Positions 32,248 through 39,824 of a DNA stretch of 39,824 nt are shown here, piece after piece. Origin of the DNA: Candidatus Polarisedimenticolia bacterium (GTDB lineage: Bacteria; Acidobacteriota; Polarisedimenticolia; Gp22-AA2; AA152); assembly GCA_036004685.1 (NCBI GenBank), contig DASYRE010000035.1, forward strand, positions 1 through 39,824. Direction: 5' to 3'. The notes under the pieces are model-generated. The model worked only from the letters and a program-made list of their open reading frames with translations. It did not search any database and was not told the origin of the DNA. Position numbers and translations under genes: made by a program. The stretch's first letter is position 1. Every line of letters starts with the position of its first letter.

Positions 32248-35037
32248 CTACGGGGTGACCGGCGCCGTCGCCGGCGGGCCGAGCATCCAGACGTCGGACT
32301 GGTTGTCGGCCCGCACGACCAGAAGGCTCCGGCCGTCGCGCGCCAGGGACAGGTTGCTGACGCCGGCGCCGAGCTTGTCGAGGACCACCTGCATCTTCTT
32401 GGTCTCGACGTCCACCGTCATGAGCTGGTTCTTGTCCCGGTAAAGGATCCGGCGCCCGTCGGGGAACCAGTCGAAGGGATACCCGCTATTCGTCAAACGA
32501 TCGTACTGCTTCGTTTCCAGGGTGTAGATGGCGACTCCTCCCTCGCTCGTCGTCGACGTGATCGGAATGCCGGTCAGCCTCTTTCCGTCGAGCGACCAGG
32601 CGGCGACGGCGAACCCGTGGGTCTCGTCGAGCCGCGGCAGGAACCGGACCGCATGCTGGGGGAGGGGCGCCGTCAGGTCGATCAGGCCGGTGGCCTCCTC
32701 GATCTTGCCGTTGGCGAGGATGGCGAGGCTCCGCCCGTCGGGGGAAGGGTACGGATTCGCCAGGGTGTCTCCCACCGACGCCGTGACCTGCTGGAGCCCG
32801 CTCCCGTCGCGGCGAATCCGCCATTGCTCGTAGCGTCCGGTGCGGTCGGAGAAGAAGTAGATCTGATCGGAATCGGGCCCCCAGGCCGGATCCCGATCCT
32901 TGAAGCGGTCGTTGGTGAGGCGGCGGAGCCCCGTGCCGTCGGCTTGCGCGACGACCAGGTCCTCCTGCGCGTCGCGCACCTTCAGGAGCAGCCAGCGGCC
33001 ATCCGGGGACGGCCGCGCGAGCCAAATGTCCCGTGAGCTTCCCAGGATGGTCGCCGGCGGAGCGGCGACCTTTCCTGTGGCGGCGTCGACCGGGTAGCGC
33101 TCCACCGCGAAGGAGGTGCTGAGGGCCGCATAGACGACCTGACCCGACTTCGAGATGGAGATCTGCCCGTTCCATTGCCCGGCGGAGGTCACCGGCTCGG
33201 GCTCTCCGAGAGGCGCTCCAGTCTGCTCGTCGATGGGCCGCCGCCAGAGGTTCATGGATCCACCGCGGTCGCTGGCGAAATAGAGATACTTTCCGTCCGG
33301 CGACCAGACGGGGCACCAGTTGAAGAAGTTGTCGTCGTTCAGGGCCGTCGCCTCGCCGCCGTCGGCCGCCACCGTGTACAGCACGCGCTTGCCGGTTCCC
33401 GCGGGGAGGCCCCAGAAGGCGATGCGCTTGCCGTGGGGCGACCAGCTGGGCTGCACCGCATCGTCCTGCTTCATGGGAATCTGCTTTTTTTCGCCCGACA
33501 TGACGTCGATGCGCCAGAGCTGGCTGCGGGTGGAGCGTGAGGTGGGATCGGTCAGTCCCTCCGTGGCGACCAGCAGCTCCTTGCCGTCGGGGGACCAGGC
33601 GGGATTGAATCCGAAATCGGCCACCCGGTGGGCCGACTCCCCGGTGGCCCCCATGACGAAGATCCCCTTCCCCTCCCCTTCCGACCGGAAGGCGATCCAC
33701 TGCCCGTCCGGGGAAAAGGCGGGGGACCAGTCGTCCTCCTTGGAATCGGGCGTAAGGCGCGTGGCGTTCTCCCCGCCCACGCGCTGCAGGTAGATGTCGT
33801 CCTGGATCCCATCGGCGGAGCTGACGTAGGCGAACGAGCGTCCATCGGGCGATACGCTGGGCTGCGCCTCGATACCGCGGGAAAAGGTCAAGCGGGTGAA
33901 CTGCACCGCGGCGGGCGCGGAAGGCGGGGCGGCGGATGGGAGCCAGCGTCCCAGGAAGAACGCCGCCACGGTCAGGACCCCGGCGCCCAGGGCGAGCACC
34001 ACCCAGCCGATGCCGCGACGTGCCGGCGCCGGCGAGGCGGGGCTGAGGGTGGCGGCGCTTCCGGAGGCGCCTTCCACCGCCTCGAGCGCGAAAGCCAGGT
34101 CGCGCGCCGACTGGAAGCGCTGCTCGGGCTCCTTCTCCAGGCAGCGCCGGACGATGCGCTCCAGGGCCGGGGAGAAGCCGGCGGCTTCCCGCGGGATCTC
34201 CGCCGGCTCGGCAACGAGGATGGCGTTCATCGTCTCGACGGCGGAGTCGCGGCGAAACGCGCCGCGGCCGGTGAGCATCTCGTAAAGGATGGCGCCGAAG
34301 GAAAAGATGTCGGAGCGATGGTCGGCGTCGAGGCCCCGGACCTGCTCGGGGGACATGTAACCGGCCGTTCCCATCACCGTCCCTGGGGTGGTCTCCAGCA
34401 TTGCCGTCGGTTTCTGGCTGGCATCCTGCCCGGCCTGGCCGGAGAGCTTGGCCAGTCCGAAGTCGAGGATTTTCACCCGGCCGTCGCGGGTGATGAAGAT
34501 GTTCTCGGGCTTCAGGTCGCGGTGGACGATCTGCTTGTCGTGCGCGGCGGCGAGGCCGGAGGCGATTCCGATGCCGTACTCGACGACCTTGCGAGCCGCC
34601 AAGGCGCGGCCGGCGGGAGCCGCCGTGCCGGGGAGGGGGCCGGGGCCGGGCGGGGCCGCAGGGGGCAGCGGCGTCGCGGCGCCGGCGCCGGAGGAAGGCT
34701 TCGATTTCGACCGAGACTGGGTCGCGGGATCGGAGAGCCGGGCGCGCAGGGTCTCGCCGTCGAGCAGCTCCATGACCATGTAGAGGGAGCCCTGGTGGTT
34801 CCCCAGCTCGTGGATGGTCACCAGGTTGGGATGGCTCAGCGTGCCGGCGGCGCGCGCCTCGCGCTCGAAGCGCTGCAAACGGTCGGCGTTTTCCGAGAAG
34901 CTGGGGGGGAGGACCTTGATGGCCACCTCCCGCCCGATGCGCGGGTCGAGGGCGCAATAGACCTCTCCCATCCCCCCCGCTCCGAGGGGGCCGACGATTT
35001 CGTAGGGACCGAGCCGCGTGCCGGGTTCCAGATGCAT
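32248..35037 (-). CDS. Transmembrane Ser/Thr protein kinase with PD40/TolB-like propeller
   Basis: A 929-aa PknB-type receptor kinase. The cytoplasmic kinase domain (about 1-320) is complete: GPLGAGGMGEVY, Lys41 in VAIKVLP, HRDLKPEN, ILDFGLAK and GYMSPEQV. An Ala/Pro-rich insertion of about 40 residues (after RLSDPATQSR) interrupts the domain before the catalytic loop, which is unusual. One membrane helix (GWVVLALGAGVLTVAAFFLG) leads to an extracytoplasmic domain of repeated WSPDGK/SPDGRSFAY blades, a TolB/WD40-like propeller that probably binds a ligand or cell-wall component. This plan is common in Acidobacteria and Planctomycetes. The promoter region seems to lie near the direct repeat at 35101. 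The FHA kinase at 21381 could read phosphothreonines made by such enzymes, but this is only a guess. Confidence 0.95.
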   Translation of the reverse strand: MHLEPGTRLGPYEIVGPLGAGGMGEVYCALDPRIGREVAIKVLPPSFSENADRLQRFEREARAAGTLSHPNLVTIHELGNHQGSLYMVMELLDGETLRARLSDPATQSRSKSKPSSGAGAATPLPPAAPPGPGPLPGTAAPAGRALAARKVVEYGIGIASGLAAAHDKQIVHRDLKPENIFITRDGRVKILDFGLAKLSGQAGQDASQKPTAMLETTPGTVMGTAGYMSPEQVRGLDADHRSDIFSFGAILYEMLTGRGAFRRDSAVETMNAILVAEPAEIPREAAGFSPALERIVRRCLEKEPEQRFQSARDLAFALEAVEGASGSAATLSPASPAPARRGIGWVVLALGAGVLTVAAFFLGRWLPSAAPPSAPAAVQFTRLTFSRGIEAQPSVSPDGRSFAYVSSADGIQDDIYLQRVGGENATRLTPDSKEDDWSPAFSPDGQWIAFRSEGEGKGIFVMGATGESAHRVADFGFNPAWSPDGKELLVATEGLTDPTSRSTRSQLWRIDVMSGEKKQIPMKQDDAVQPSWSPHGKRIAFWGLPAGTGKRVLYTVAADGGEATALNDDNFFNWCPVWSPDGKYLYFASDRGGSMNLWRRPIDEQTGAPLGEPEPVTSAGQWNGQISISKSGQVVYAALSTSFAVERYPVDAATGKVAAPPATILGSSRDIWLARPSPDGRWLLLKVRDAQEDLVVAQADGTGLRRLTNDRFKDRDPAWGPDSDQIYFFSDRTGRYEQWRIRRDGSGLQQVTASVGDTLANPYPSPDGRSLAILANGKIEEATGLIDLTAPLPQHAVRFLPRLDETHGFAVAAWSLDGKRLTGIPITSTTSEGGVAIYTLETKQYDRLTNSGYPFDWFPDGRRILYRDKNQLMTVDVETKKMQVVLDKLGAGVSNLSLARDGRSLLVVRADNQSDVWMLGPPATAPVTP

Positions 35038-35100
35038 GGCCTGCGAACAATAGCAGAGCGCGCGGCGGATTGGGAGTGGGACGGGCGGAAGCGTTACCTT

Positions 35101-35129
35101 TGAGGTCCGACCTCTTCAGCGCAGCTCGA
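35101..35129. repeat. Direct repeat, left copy
   Basis: 29 bases beginning TGAGGTCCGACCTC are identical to 36246-36274, and similarity continues with small gaps to about 35147. The right copy runs into the 3' end of the propeller gene, so the left copy is a fragment of that gene end. The repeat starts with a 6-bp palindrome (GAGGTC-C-GACCTC). Confidence 0.85.
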
Positions 35130-35326
35130 GGACGGATGCCGAATCGGGTCGGGCGGGTCGGCGATATTGGAGGGACCAGACAATCTGGGGGATATTTATA
35201 ATTCCACCTTGACCAGAGAGCTGCCGTGTCTGAGGCCCCCTGTCCAGTGAATCGCTCTTTGCCAGCATTGTCTCAAAGCTGGGTCCGCACCCGGGCGAAT
35301 GGTCTTCTGGGGCCGAACAGAAATCC

Positions 35327-35355
35327 TTGACAAATCATTCCACTGGTGCTATGGA
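35327..35355 (+). promoter_or_regulatory. Extended -10 promoter of the Cys-rich protein gene
   Basis: A perfect TTGACA (35327-35332), a 17-base spacer and TATGGA (35350-35355), preceded by TG one base earlier (extended -10). Transcription would start near 35362. Confidence 0.55.
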
Positions 35356-35424
35356 ACAATGTATCTTATATCCGTTGTTCGCTAGACCTGCAGCGGAGGG
35401 GACAAGACCAGGAAAGGGGGCGAC

Positions 35425-36066
35425 ATGAGGCTCAGAACATTGTTGATGGCGTTGATCCTCTCATTCCCTGCATTTCCTTCGATTGCTCAATCAAAAGGTA
35501 CTATTTCCAAAAAGGAAGTCCCTGGGGCCCTTATCCTGATCGACGGCATGAGAATAAGACGGCCATTTCGGAAGCCTATTCCGATCCAAGACAAGTTCGC
35601 GATTGAAGAGGCGGTTCGAGAGTATGCTGGGAGATACTCAACGTTTGTGCTGGAGCAATCTCCCAGTAATAGTCAAGAGGCCGAGGAGCTTGCTTTGTGG
35701 ATGAATCGAGGTCAACGCATTAAAGACGCCGTATCCGTTTCCGGCTGCGTGCTTAAGGACGACCCGCAGGGTTACTGCATCGTCGTGGTCCCGTCTATAG
35801 AATCTAACGTTGCGAAGCCGCAAACGTCTTCTTTGCTTTGTTCACCGGAGACCTCCACGGGCTCGGTTACAGAGGGCAGCTTCTGTAATTGTACTAATTG
35901 GATGCTATACAGATCGTGTACAGGTTCGTGCACTCCAGTCGGTTGGAGGCATTGCTGCCGCACTACCGATTGTCCTGTTGGGTGTCAGGGCCACCTCGCC
36001 ATTTGTGGTGGTGGTCATAGTTGTCCCGATCAAGAGTCTTGCCCAGATATCCTTTGCACACCATGA
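35425..36066 (+). CDS. Secreted cysteine-rich protein, unknown
   Basis: A 213-aa exported protein with a clear signal peptide (LRTLLMALILSFPAFPSIAQ). The middle (about 25-105) is an ordinary polar domain. The last ~110 residues carry 15 cysteines, many in close groups such as FCNCTNW, RHCCRTTDC and GHSCPDQESCPDILC, which suggests a disulfide-knotted or metal-binding extracellular module. I do not recognise the family. AAAGGGGGC lies before the ATG. Base composition and codon choice are visibly less GC-rich than in the flanking genes. The gene sits alone, on the opposite strand to its neighbours, between two copies of a direct repeat, so it probably arrived by insertion. Confidence 0.72.
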   Translation: MRLRTLLMALILSFPAFPSIAQSKGTISKKEVPGALILIDGMRIRRPFRKPIPIQDKFAIEEAVREYAGRYSTFVLEQSPSNSQEAEELALWMNRGQRIKDAVSVSGCVLKDDPQGYCIVVVPSIESNVAKPQTSSLLCSPETSTGSVTEGSFCNCTNWMLYRSCTGSCTPVGWRHCCRTTDCPVGCQGHLAICGGGHSCPDQESCPDILCTP

Positions 36067-36119
36067 GCGCTGTGCGCTCCGCTCCTACCTGCCAGTAAAG
36101 CCAGATTTCGCATACCGTT

Positions 36120-36222
36120 GAGCTTGGCTGCTTCTTCGGTTTTGCCACCCGGCCGGAGCGCCTTCCCCCCGCGAAACCGTGTGACGTGGGGATCGTGCAG
36201 GTGGGAACAATCAGCCAAGCTC
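36120..36222. repeat. Long nested inverted repeat after the Cys-rich protein gene
   Basis: GAGCTTGGCTG (36120-36130) is perfectly complementary to CAGCCAAGCTC (36212-36222). Inside it CGGTTTTGC pairs with GCGAAACCG except for one base. The ~103-base element could fold as one extended hairpin in RNA or single-stranded DNA. It lies between the gene end and the right direct repeat. Confidence 0.5.
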
Positions 36223-36245
36223 GGGGACGAGGGCACAATGCGCCA

Positions 36246-36274
36246 TGAGGTCCGACCTCTTCAGCGCAGCTCGA
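36246..36274. repeat. Direct repeat, right copy
   Basis: Identical over 29 bases to 35101-35129. Its right half overlaps the last codons and stop of the propeller gene (36261), which identifies this as the original copy. Confidence 0.85.
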
Positions 36275-37175
36275 CGACGAGGATGCCGATCGTCTCGCCG
36301 CTTTCGCGGTTGAAGACGATCTTCTTGCCGTCCCGCGAGACGTTGGCACGCCCATCGAAGTGCGGGGGCTTGGGATCGGTGAGCTGGCGCGCTTGAGAGC
36401 CGTCGGAGTTCATCAGGTAAAGCGCGAAGGGCCCGTTGCGCTGGGAGGAGAAGACGATGTGCCGTCCGTCCGGAGTCCAGGCGGGCCAGCCGTCGGCAGG
36501 AGGATCGTGCGTGACGTTCTTCGGATTGGACCCGTTCCGGTCCCGCATCATGACGTCATCCGACCCGGTGTGGAGGTTCGCCAGATAGACGATCCGATCC
36601 CCGGCGGGCGAGACGCGGGCGCAGGTGTCCTCGTCCTCGGAGGTGGCCAGACGCCGCAGGCCGGTTCCGTCCGGGTTGACCTCGTAGATTTGCAGCTGGC
36701 CGCCATCGCGGCCGGAATTGAAGAGGATCTTCTTGCCGTCCGGCGTCCAGTAGGGATGGATGTCCTGGGTGGGACTCTTCGACAGGTTCCGCAGAGCGCT
36801 GCCGTCGGCGCGCATGGCGTAGACTTCCATGTTTCCGTCGCGGTCCGAGATGAAAGCAATCTCCGAATCATCCGGAGACCAATCGGGGAAGTTGTTGTTC
36901 GCCTCGCCCTGGGTGATCTGGACCTCGCCCGAGCCGTCCTGGTTCATGACGTAGATCTGCCACTTCCCCGTCCGGTTGGACTGGAAGAGGATGCGCGCGC
37001 CGTCCTTCGACCAGTGGGGGTAGGCGTTCTTGACGCCATCCCTCCAAAGAATCCGCTGCGGCTCTGAGAAGGCGGAGCCCGCGGCGGGGCGATCCGCCGG
37101 CGTTGCGCCGAAGGATGCTCCGACCGTACCCAGGGCGACCATTCCGAGCAGGGCTGCCGTGCCGATACGGCGCAT
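36261..37175 (-). CDS. Secreted TolB-like PD40 beta-propeller protein
   Basis: A 304-aa exported protein: signal peptide RRIGTAALLGMVALGTVGASFGA, then about six propeller blades with the repeating pattern PHWSKDGARILFQSNR, PDWSPDDSEIAFISDR, PYWTPDGKKILFNSGR and PAWTPDGRHIVFSSQR. Such PD40 repeats form the TolB-type propeller that binds proteins or polysaccharide in the periplasm. Unlike TolB itself there is no N-terminal alpha/beta domain. The start at 37175 has AAGGAGG before the ATG. It lies on the same strand as the PD40 kinase, whose extracytoplasmic domain has the same fold. Before the Cys-rich gene was inserted between them, the two were probably adjacent. Confidence 0.88.
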   Translation of the reverse strand: MRRIGTAALLGMVALGTVGASFGATPADRPAAGSAFSEPQRILWRDGVKNAYPHWSKDGARILFQSNRTGKWQIYVMNQDGSGEVQITQGEANNNFPDWSPDDSEIAFISDRDGNMEVYAMRADGSALRNLSKSPTQDIHPYWTPDGKKILFNSGRDGGQLQIYEVNPDGTGLRRLATSEDEDTCARVSPAGDRIVYLANLHTGSDDVMMRDRNGSNPKNVTHDPPADGWPAWTPDGRHIVFSSQRNGPFALYLMNSDGSQARQLTDPKPPHFDGRANVSRDGKKIVFNRESGETIGILVVELR

Positions 37176-37377
37176 CGCGCCTCCTTCGATCATGCTGGTT
37201 TCAAAAGCCCCTAAGAGCGCACGGAGAGCCGCGGATGAGGGAAAGAAGTCGAGTCATGCACGGTGATCCGTCGAGGACAACCAGCATACAGGCAGGGAAC
37301 CCGCGAATCCATGTGCATCCCGGCCAATATCAGGACATTTCGGGCCAATTCCTTTCGCCCAGAGCTCCTCCCTGATT

Positions 37378-38709
37378 TCAGGCCCCCAGAACAACACTCA
37401 AGAGCGCCGCTGCGACTTCTTGCTTGCAGATGTCCGAGTGGTCCTTGATGAATTGGTCGGCATTGAGGTTGTAGATGGCGCCCGGCTTGAAGTCATAGGG
37501 AGTTGATTTCAATTCGCCAAAGTCGCGAAGAGAATCGAACGAGGCGGATACTTCGGGTGTGAACTGAGCGCCATTTCGACCCATCCCGCCGTAGGGGTCG
37601 TTGGCGGTCCCAAAGGCCGAGGCTTTCGCGTTGGCAAGACGGGAGGCCAGCGGGTAGGCGACGCCGACCGCCTTGTCGTTCTTGGTGTGGGTGATGATTA
37701 TCGGTCCCGAAGCCCGCTTCTTCGATACGAGGCCGCGGAAGGCTCCGTCGTGCTGGCCGTCGAACTTCGATGCCAGGCCGTTGTGCGAGTAGGCGGCCTG
37801 CAACAGCGTCAGGGTCACCTTCGACGTGTTCGCATCCAGCGCGTCCGCCGCGGCGGTCACGACCCTGCCCCCGAAGCTGTGGCCGATCAGGTGAAGCCCC
37901 ATTTCCGGCTTTCGCTTGCGAATCGCGCGCAACATCTTGGCCACGCCGTCCTTCCCCACGATTCCGGCGCGATTCTTCATCTGGTAGTACGTCGCGAAAT
38001 TCGCCATCCGGCGAGCCGCCCCGACGACTCCGCTGAACAGGTCCTTGATACCCGCGGCTCCTTCGCCGCTTCCCACATCGGCCGCGCCACCTCCTCCCGC
38101 GGCTCTGGGCGCTTGCACGCCGCCGTCAAGATCGGCGAACAGCTTTTTGGGACTGGATTTGAAGAAGGCGTCGGAGGCGTCTTCCGCGTGCGCCGCGCCA
38201 GGCTGAAGGACCGCGCGCAGGATGGCCACGAACTCTTCCTGCGCGCCCGGGTCGTCAAGCTTGGACAGGAGCTCTTTGGCGCGATCGATCTTCTTCGCTT
38301 TCGCGGCATCGACGGAGCGCTTTCCGAGGCGCACGGGATCGTTCTTCAGCTCCTCCAAGATGCGAATCACAGCGTCCGTATTCTGGGGGGCCGCCGAAGC
38401 CGAACCGCCGCCCGGGATCAGATCCTTCTCCGTGAACTTCTTCGAAGGCCAGTAGATGCCCAAGACTCCGAAGGACCGCTGGCTCAGGCCTGGAATGATT
38501 CCCGCCTTGGCCACCTCACCCACCCGCTTGAAAAAGGTTTCGTAGAGCGTCCTGGCATCCGCGAGGTCGTTGTTCCATCCATGCGAAATCACGAAAAGAT
38601 CGGTGAGGGGCGCTTGCCGGGCGATCTTGTCAGTTACCGCGTCGGAATCCCCAAAGGGGTCGCCTTCCTTGGTGAACTCGATCTCGAAGCTGGGAAACGG
38701 CGTTTTCAT
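37378..38709 (-). CDS. Alpha/beta hydrolase-fold protein
   Basis: A 443-aa protein without a signal peptide. An early strand-turn LFVISHGWNNDLADA resembles the oxyanion region of lipases and esterases. The nucleophile elbow is GLHLIGHSFGGRVVTAA (GHSFG, about residue 285), and a later His-containing segment follows. The middle (about 130-230) contains an Ala/Gly-rich, low-complexity stretch (APRAAGGGGAADVGSGEGA) that is probably a flexible lid or linker. The substrate is unknown. The ATG at 38709 has GGGGAG just upstream, 25 bases after the stop of the subtilase gene, so the two should be co-transcribed. Cytoplasmic hydrolase plus subtilase pairs could be part of a stress or conflict system, but nothing here proves it. 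Confidence 0.8.
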   Translation of the reverse strand: MKTPFPSFEIEFTKEGDPFGDSDAVTDKIARQAPLTDLFVISHGWNNDLADARTLYETFFKRVGEVAKAGIIPGLSQRSFGVLGIYWPSKKFTEKDLIPGGGSASAAPQNTDAVIRILEELKNDPVRLGKRSVDAAKAKKIDRAKELLSKLDDPGAQEEFVAILRAVLQPGAAHAEDASDAFFKSSPKKLFADLDGGVQAPRAAGGGGAADVGSGEGAAGIKDLFSGVVGAARRMANFATYYQMKNRAGIVGKDGVAKMLRAIRKRKPEMGLHLIGHSFGGRVVTAAADALDANTSKVTLTLLQAAYSHNGLASKFDGQHDGAFRGLVSKKRASGPIIITHTKNDKAVGVAYPLASRLANAKASAFGTANDPYGGMGRNGAQFTPEVSASFDSLRDFGELKSTPYDFKPGAIYNLNADQFIKDHSDICKQEVAAALLSVVLGA

Positions 38710-38734
38710 GGGACTCCCCTGAGCCAAAGTGGAA

Positions 38735-39824
38735 TCAAACCGATTGGATGGCCCTCATCAGATCGACCAGGCCATGACCCTCGAAGTACTTCTCGCGCCC
38801 CAGAGACGTCGCGCTTTCGAGAAAAATCCGCTTGATCTCCATGGGCCTGCCGATGAACTCCCGGCGAATGGAAAGGAACGCCGCGATGGCGCCGGAGACG
38901 TGTGGGGCCGCCATGCTCGTGCCGCTGTCGTCGACGTAGTAAGCGACCCCGTTCTGGACCCGCTGATTGATCGAGGCGAGCAGAGTCTTGAGTTTTTCGC
39001 CCGCGATCGCGGAGGTGATGCGCTCGCCCGGCGCGACGAGGTCGGGTTTCGCGCGGCCGTCACCGGTCGGCCCCTTCGAGGAGAAGTACGAGACGCCGTA
39101 AGTGTGCGGCGCGTCGCGATGCGTCGCCCCGACGGTGATCGCCGAGGCGGCGTTGCCCGGATCGTTGATCGTGGTCGAGAGTCCGGTGCGAGTCGCTCGC
39201 TGGTCCGCGGCGAGTGTCCCGTACCCGGTATTGCCGGCGGCGCAGACGACCACGACGCCGGATTGAACCAGTCGATCCACGGCCGAACAGAGCGGGCTTT
39301 GCCCGCAGGCGAACATTTCCGCGTCGAACTCGTATCCGACGCTTAGATTCACGCCGTGCACCCGCAGGAGCTTGGGATCGTCGTTGAGCTTCTCCCGGAT
39401 GTACTCCAGCGCGCGGATGATGTCGCTCGCCCGGCCGTCCCCGTTCCGGTCCAGGACGCGAAGGCTGATCAGCTTCGTCCTCGGAGCCACCCCATGGAGG
39501 CGTTCGGGCGCTTCGACCGGCCGGTCGACGATGGTCCTCTTGGAAGTCGTCCCGTCGGCATCGGCGGAAAACTTTCTCGCGAGGACCCGGTATGGAACCT
39601 TCTTCGCCGGCGACAGGGGCGGGAGGCCCCCCGTGATGATCCCGGCCACGTGCGTTCCGTGGCCATATTCGTCCGACAGGGCGGCCCGGCGATGTGTTTC
39701 CACGTGGCTCTTGCGCACCACCTTCCAGCGATCTTCCGTCACATCCGCGGGTCTCGTGTCCGGATCCGGAAGGGGTATCGGAATCTCGATCGCTCCTTGC
39801 GTCCGGGTCTTCCGAACGAATGAG
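38735..39824 (-). CDS. S8 family (subtilisin-like) serine peptidase, N-terminus outside the window
   Basis: The frame is open to the window edge, so only the C-terminal ~362 residues are visible. The catalytic His is in EYGHGTHVAGII, the oxyanion Asn in VVCAAGNTGYG and the catalytic Ser in DDSGTSMAAPHVSGA. The catalytic Asp should lie beyond the edge. The chain ends soon after the Ser helix (HGLVDLMRAIQSV), so no C-terminal domain follows. A GTG at 39742 could be mistaken for a start, but the coding pattern clearly continues upstream of it. It may be secreted or cytoplasmic; the signal region is not seen. It is followed by the alpha/beta hydrolase gene in the same transcript. Confidence 0.92.
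   Translation of the reverse strand, partial: SFVRKTRTQGAIEIPIPLPDPDTRPADVTEDRWKVVRKSHVETHRRAALSDEYGHGTHVAGIITGGLPPLSPAKKVPYRVLARKFSADADGTTSKRTIVDRPVEAPERLHGVAPRTKLISLRVLDRNGDGRASDIIRALEYIREKLNDDPKLLRVHGVNLSVGYEFDAEMFACGQSPLCSAVDRLVQSGVVVVCAAGNTGYGTLAADQRATRTGLSTTINDPGNAASAITVGATHRDAPHTYGVSYFSSKGPTGDGRAKPDLVAPGERITSAIAGEKLKTLLASINQRVQNGVAYYVDDSGTSMAAPHVSGAIAAFLSIRREFIGRPMEIKRIFLESATSLGREKYFEGHGLVDLMRAIQSV

Larger units (their letters stand above)
35038..35424. other. Gene-free interval with left direct repeat and promoter
   Basis: No gene is supported in these 387 bases between the divergent kinase (-) and the Cys-rich protein gene (+). It contains the left copy of the 29-bp direct repeat (35101-35129), after which the composition becomes less GC-rich, and a promoter at 35327-35355. 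Confidence 0.6.

Noticed and set aside
36118-36222. Possible integron attC site after the Cys-rich gene (GTTGAGC at the left end)
   Set aside because: The core-site order is wrong: GTT-type box first, and no RYYYAAC box at the other end. No integrase or neighbouring cassettes are seen.

Overview
The window is a stretch of a high-GC, Gram-negative bacterial chromosome. It is probably from an Acidobacteriota-type organism. The clues are a VWFA-related protein of the kind described from Acidobacteria, a PknB-type kinase fused to a PD40/TolB-like propeller, a proline-rich TonB with Gly-Gly-Val repeats, and meso-DAP enzymes (Mpl, DapF). This is inference from gene content; there is no rRNA or other phylogenetic marker here. 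I see no tRNA, rRNA, CRISPR array or transposase.

Layout. 1-3152 (+): the end of an asparagine synthase, a membrane glycosyltransferase and an alpha/beta hydrolase, coupled by 4-base overlaps. 3139-8119: a VWFA-related secreted protein (-), a secreted HExxH protein and an FG-GAP-like secreted protein (both +). 8123-14561 (-): Mpl and a methyltransferase, an ExbB-ExbD-ExbD-TonB-TPR energy-transduction cluster, and a stand-alone sigma-70 region-4 protein. 14840-19124 (-): hslV-hslU, an Fn3 lipoprotein with an LptM-like N-terminus, dapF and a small membrane protein, probably one operon from a good promoter at 19171-19199. 19219-24242: a fused ADP-forming acyl-CoA synthetase, an FHA-GAF histidine kinase, a DUF2905 protein that looks leaderless, and a DMT transporter.

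The most unusual part is 24.3-31.7 kb, whose base composition drops well below its surroundings. It holds a 99-aa secreted protein with three copies of a GAIWG(G) motif, the last at its extreme C-terminus. That gene lies behind a textbook sigma-54 promoter (24865-24879) and is closed by a strong terminator. Next come a 1667-aa sigma-54 activator (degenerate kinase, degenerate STAND-like NTPase, TPRs, GAF, AAA+ and Fis-type HTH) and a second short sigma-54 activator with its own sigma-54-like promoter. The two activators have almost the same DNA-recognition helix. My main hypothesis is a self-contained signalling circuit in which the secreted repeat peptide is controlled by, and perhaps sensed by, these activators. 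The peptide-sensing half is conjecture.

31.7-39.8 kb (mostly -): a VOC protein, the PD40 kinase, a secreted PD40 propeller protein, an alpha/beta hydrolase and the 3' part of a subtilisin-like peptidase. Between the kinase and the propeller gene sits a ~1.1-kb low-GC insert carrying a cysteine-rich secreted protein. It is bounded by a 29-bp perfect direct repeat that duplicates the 3' end of the propeller gene, which suggests a recent insertion into an older two-gene unit.
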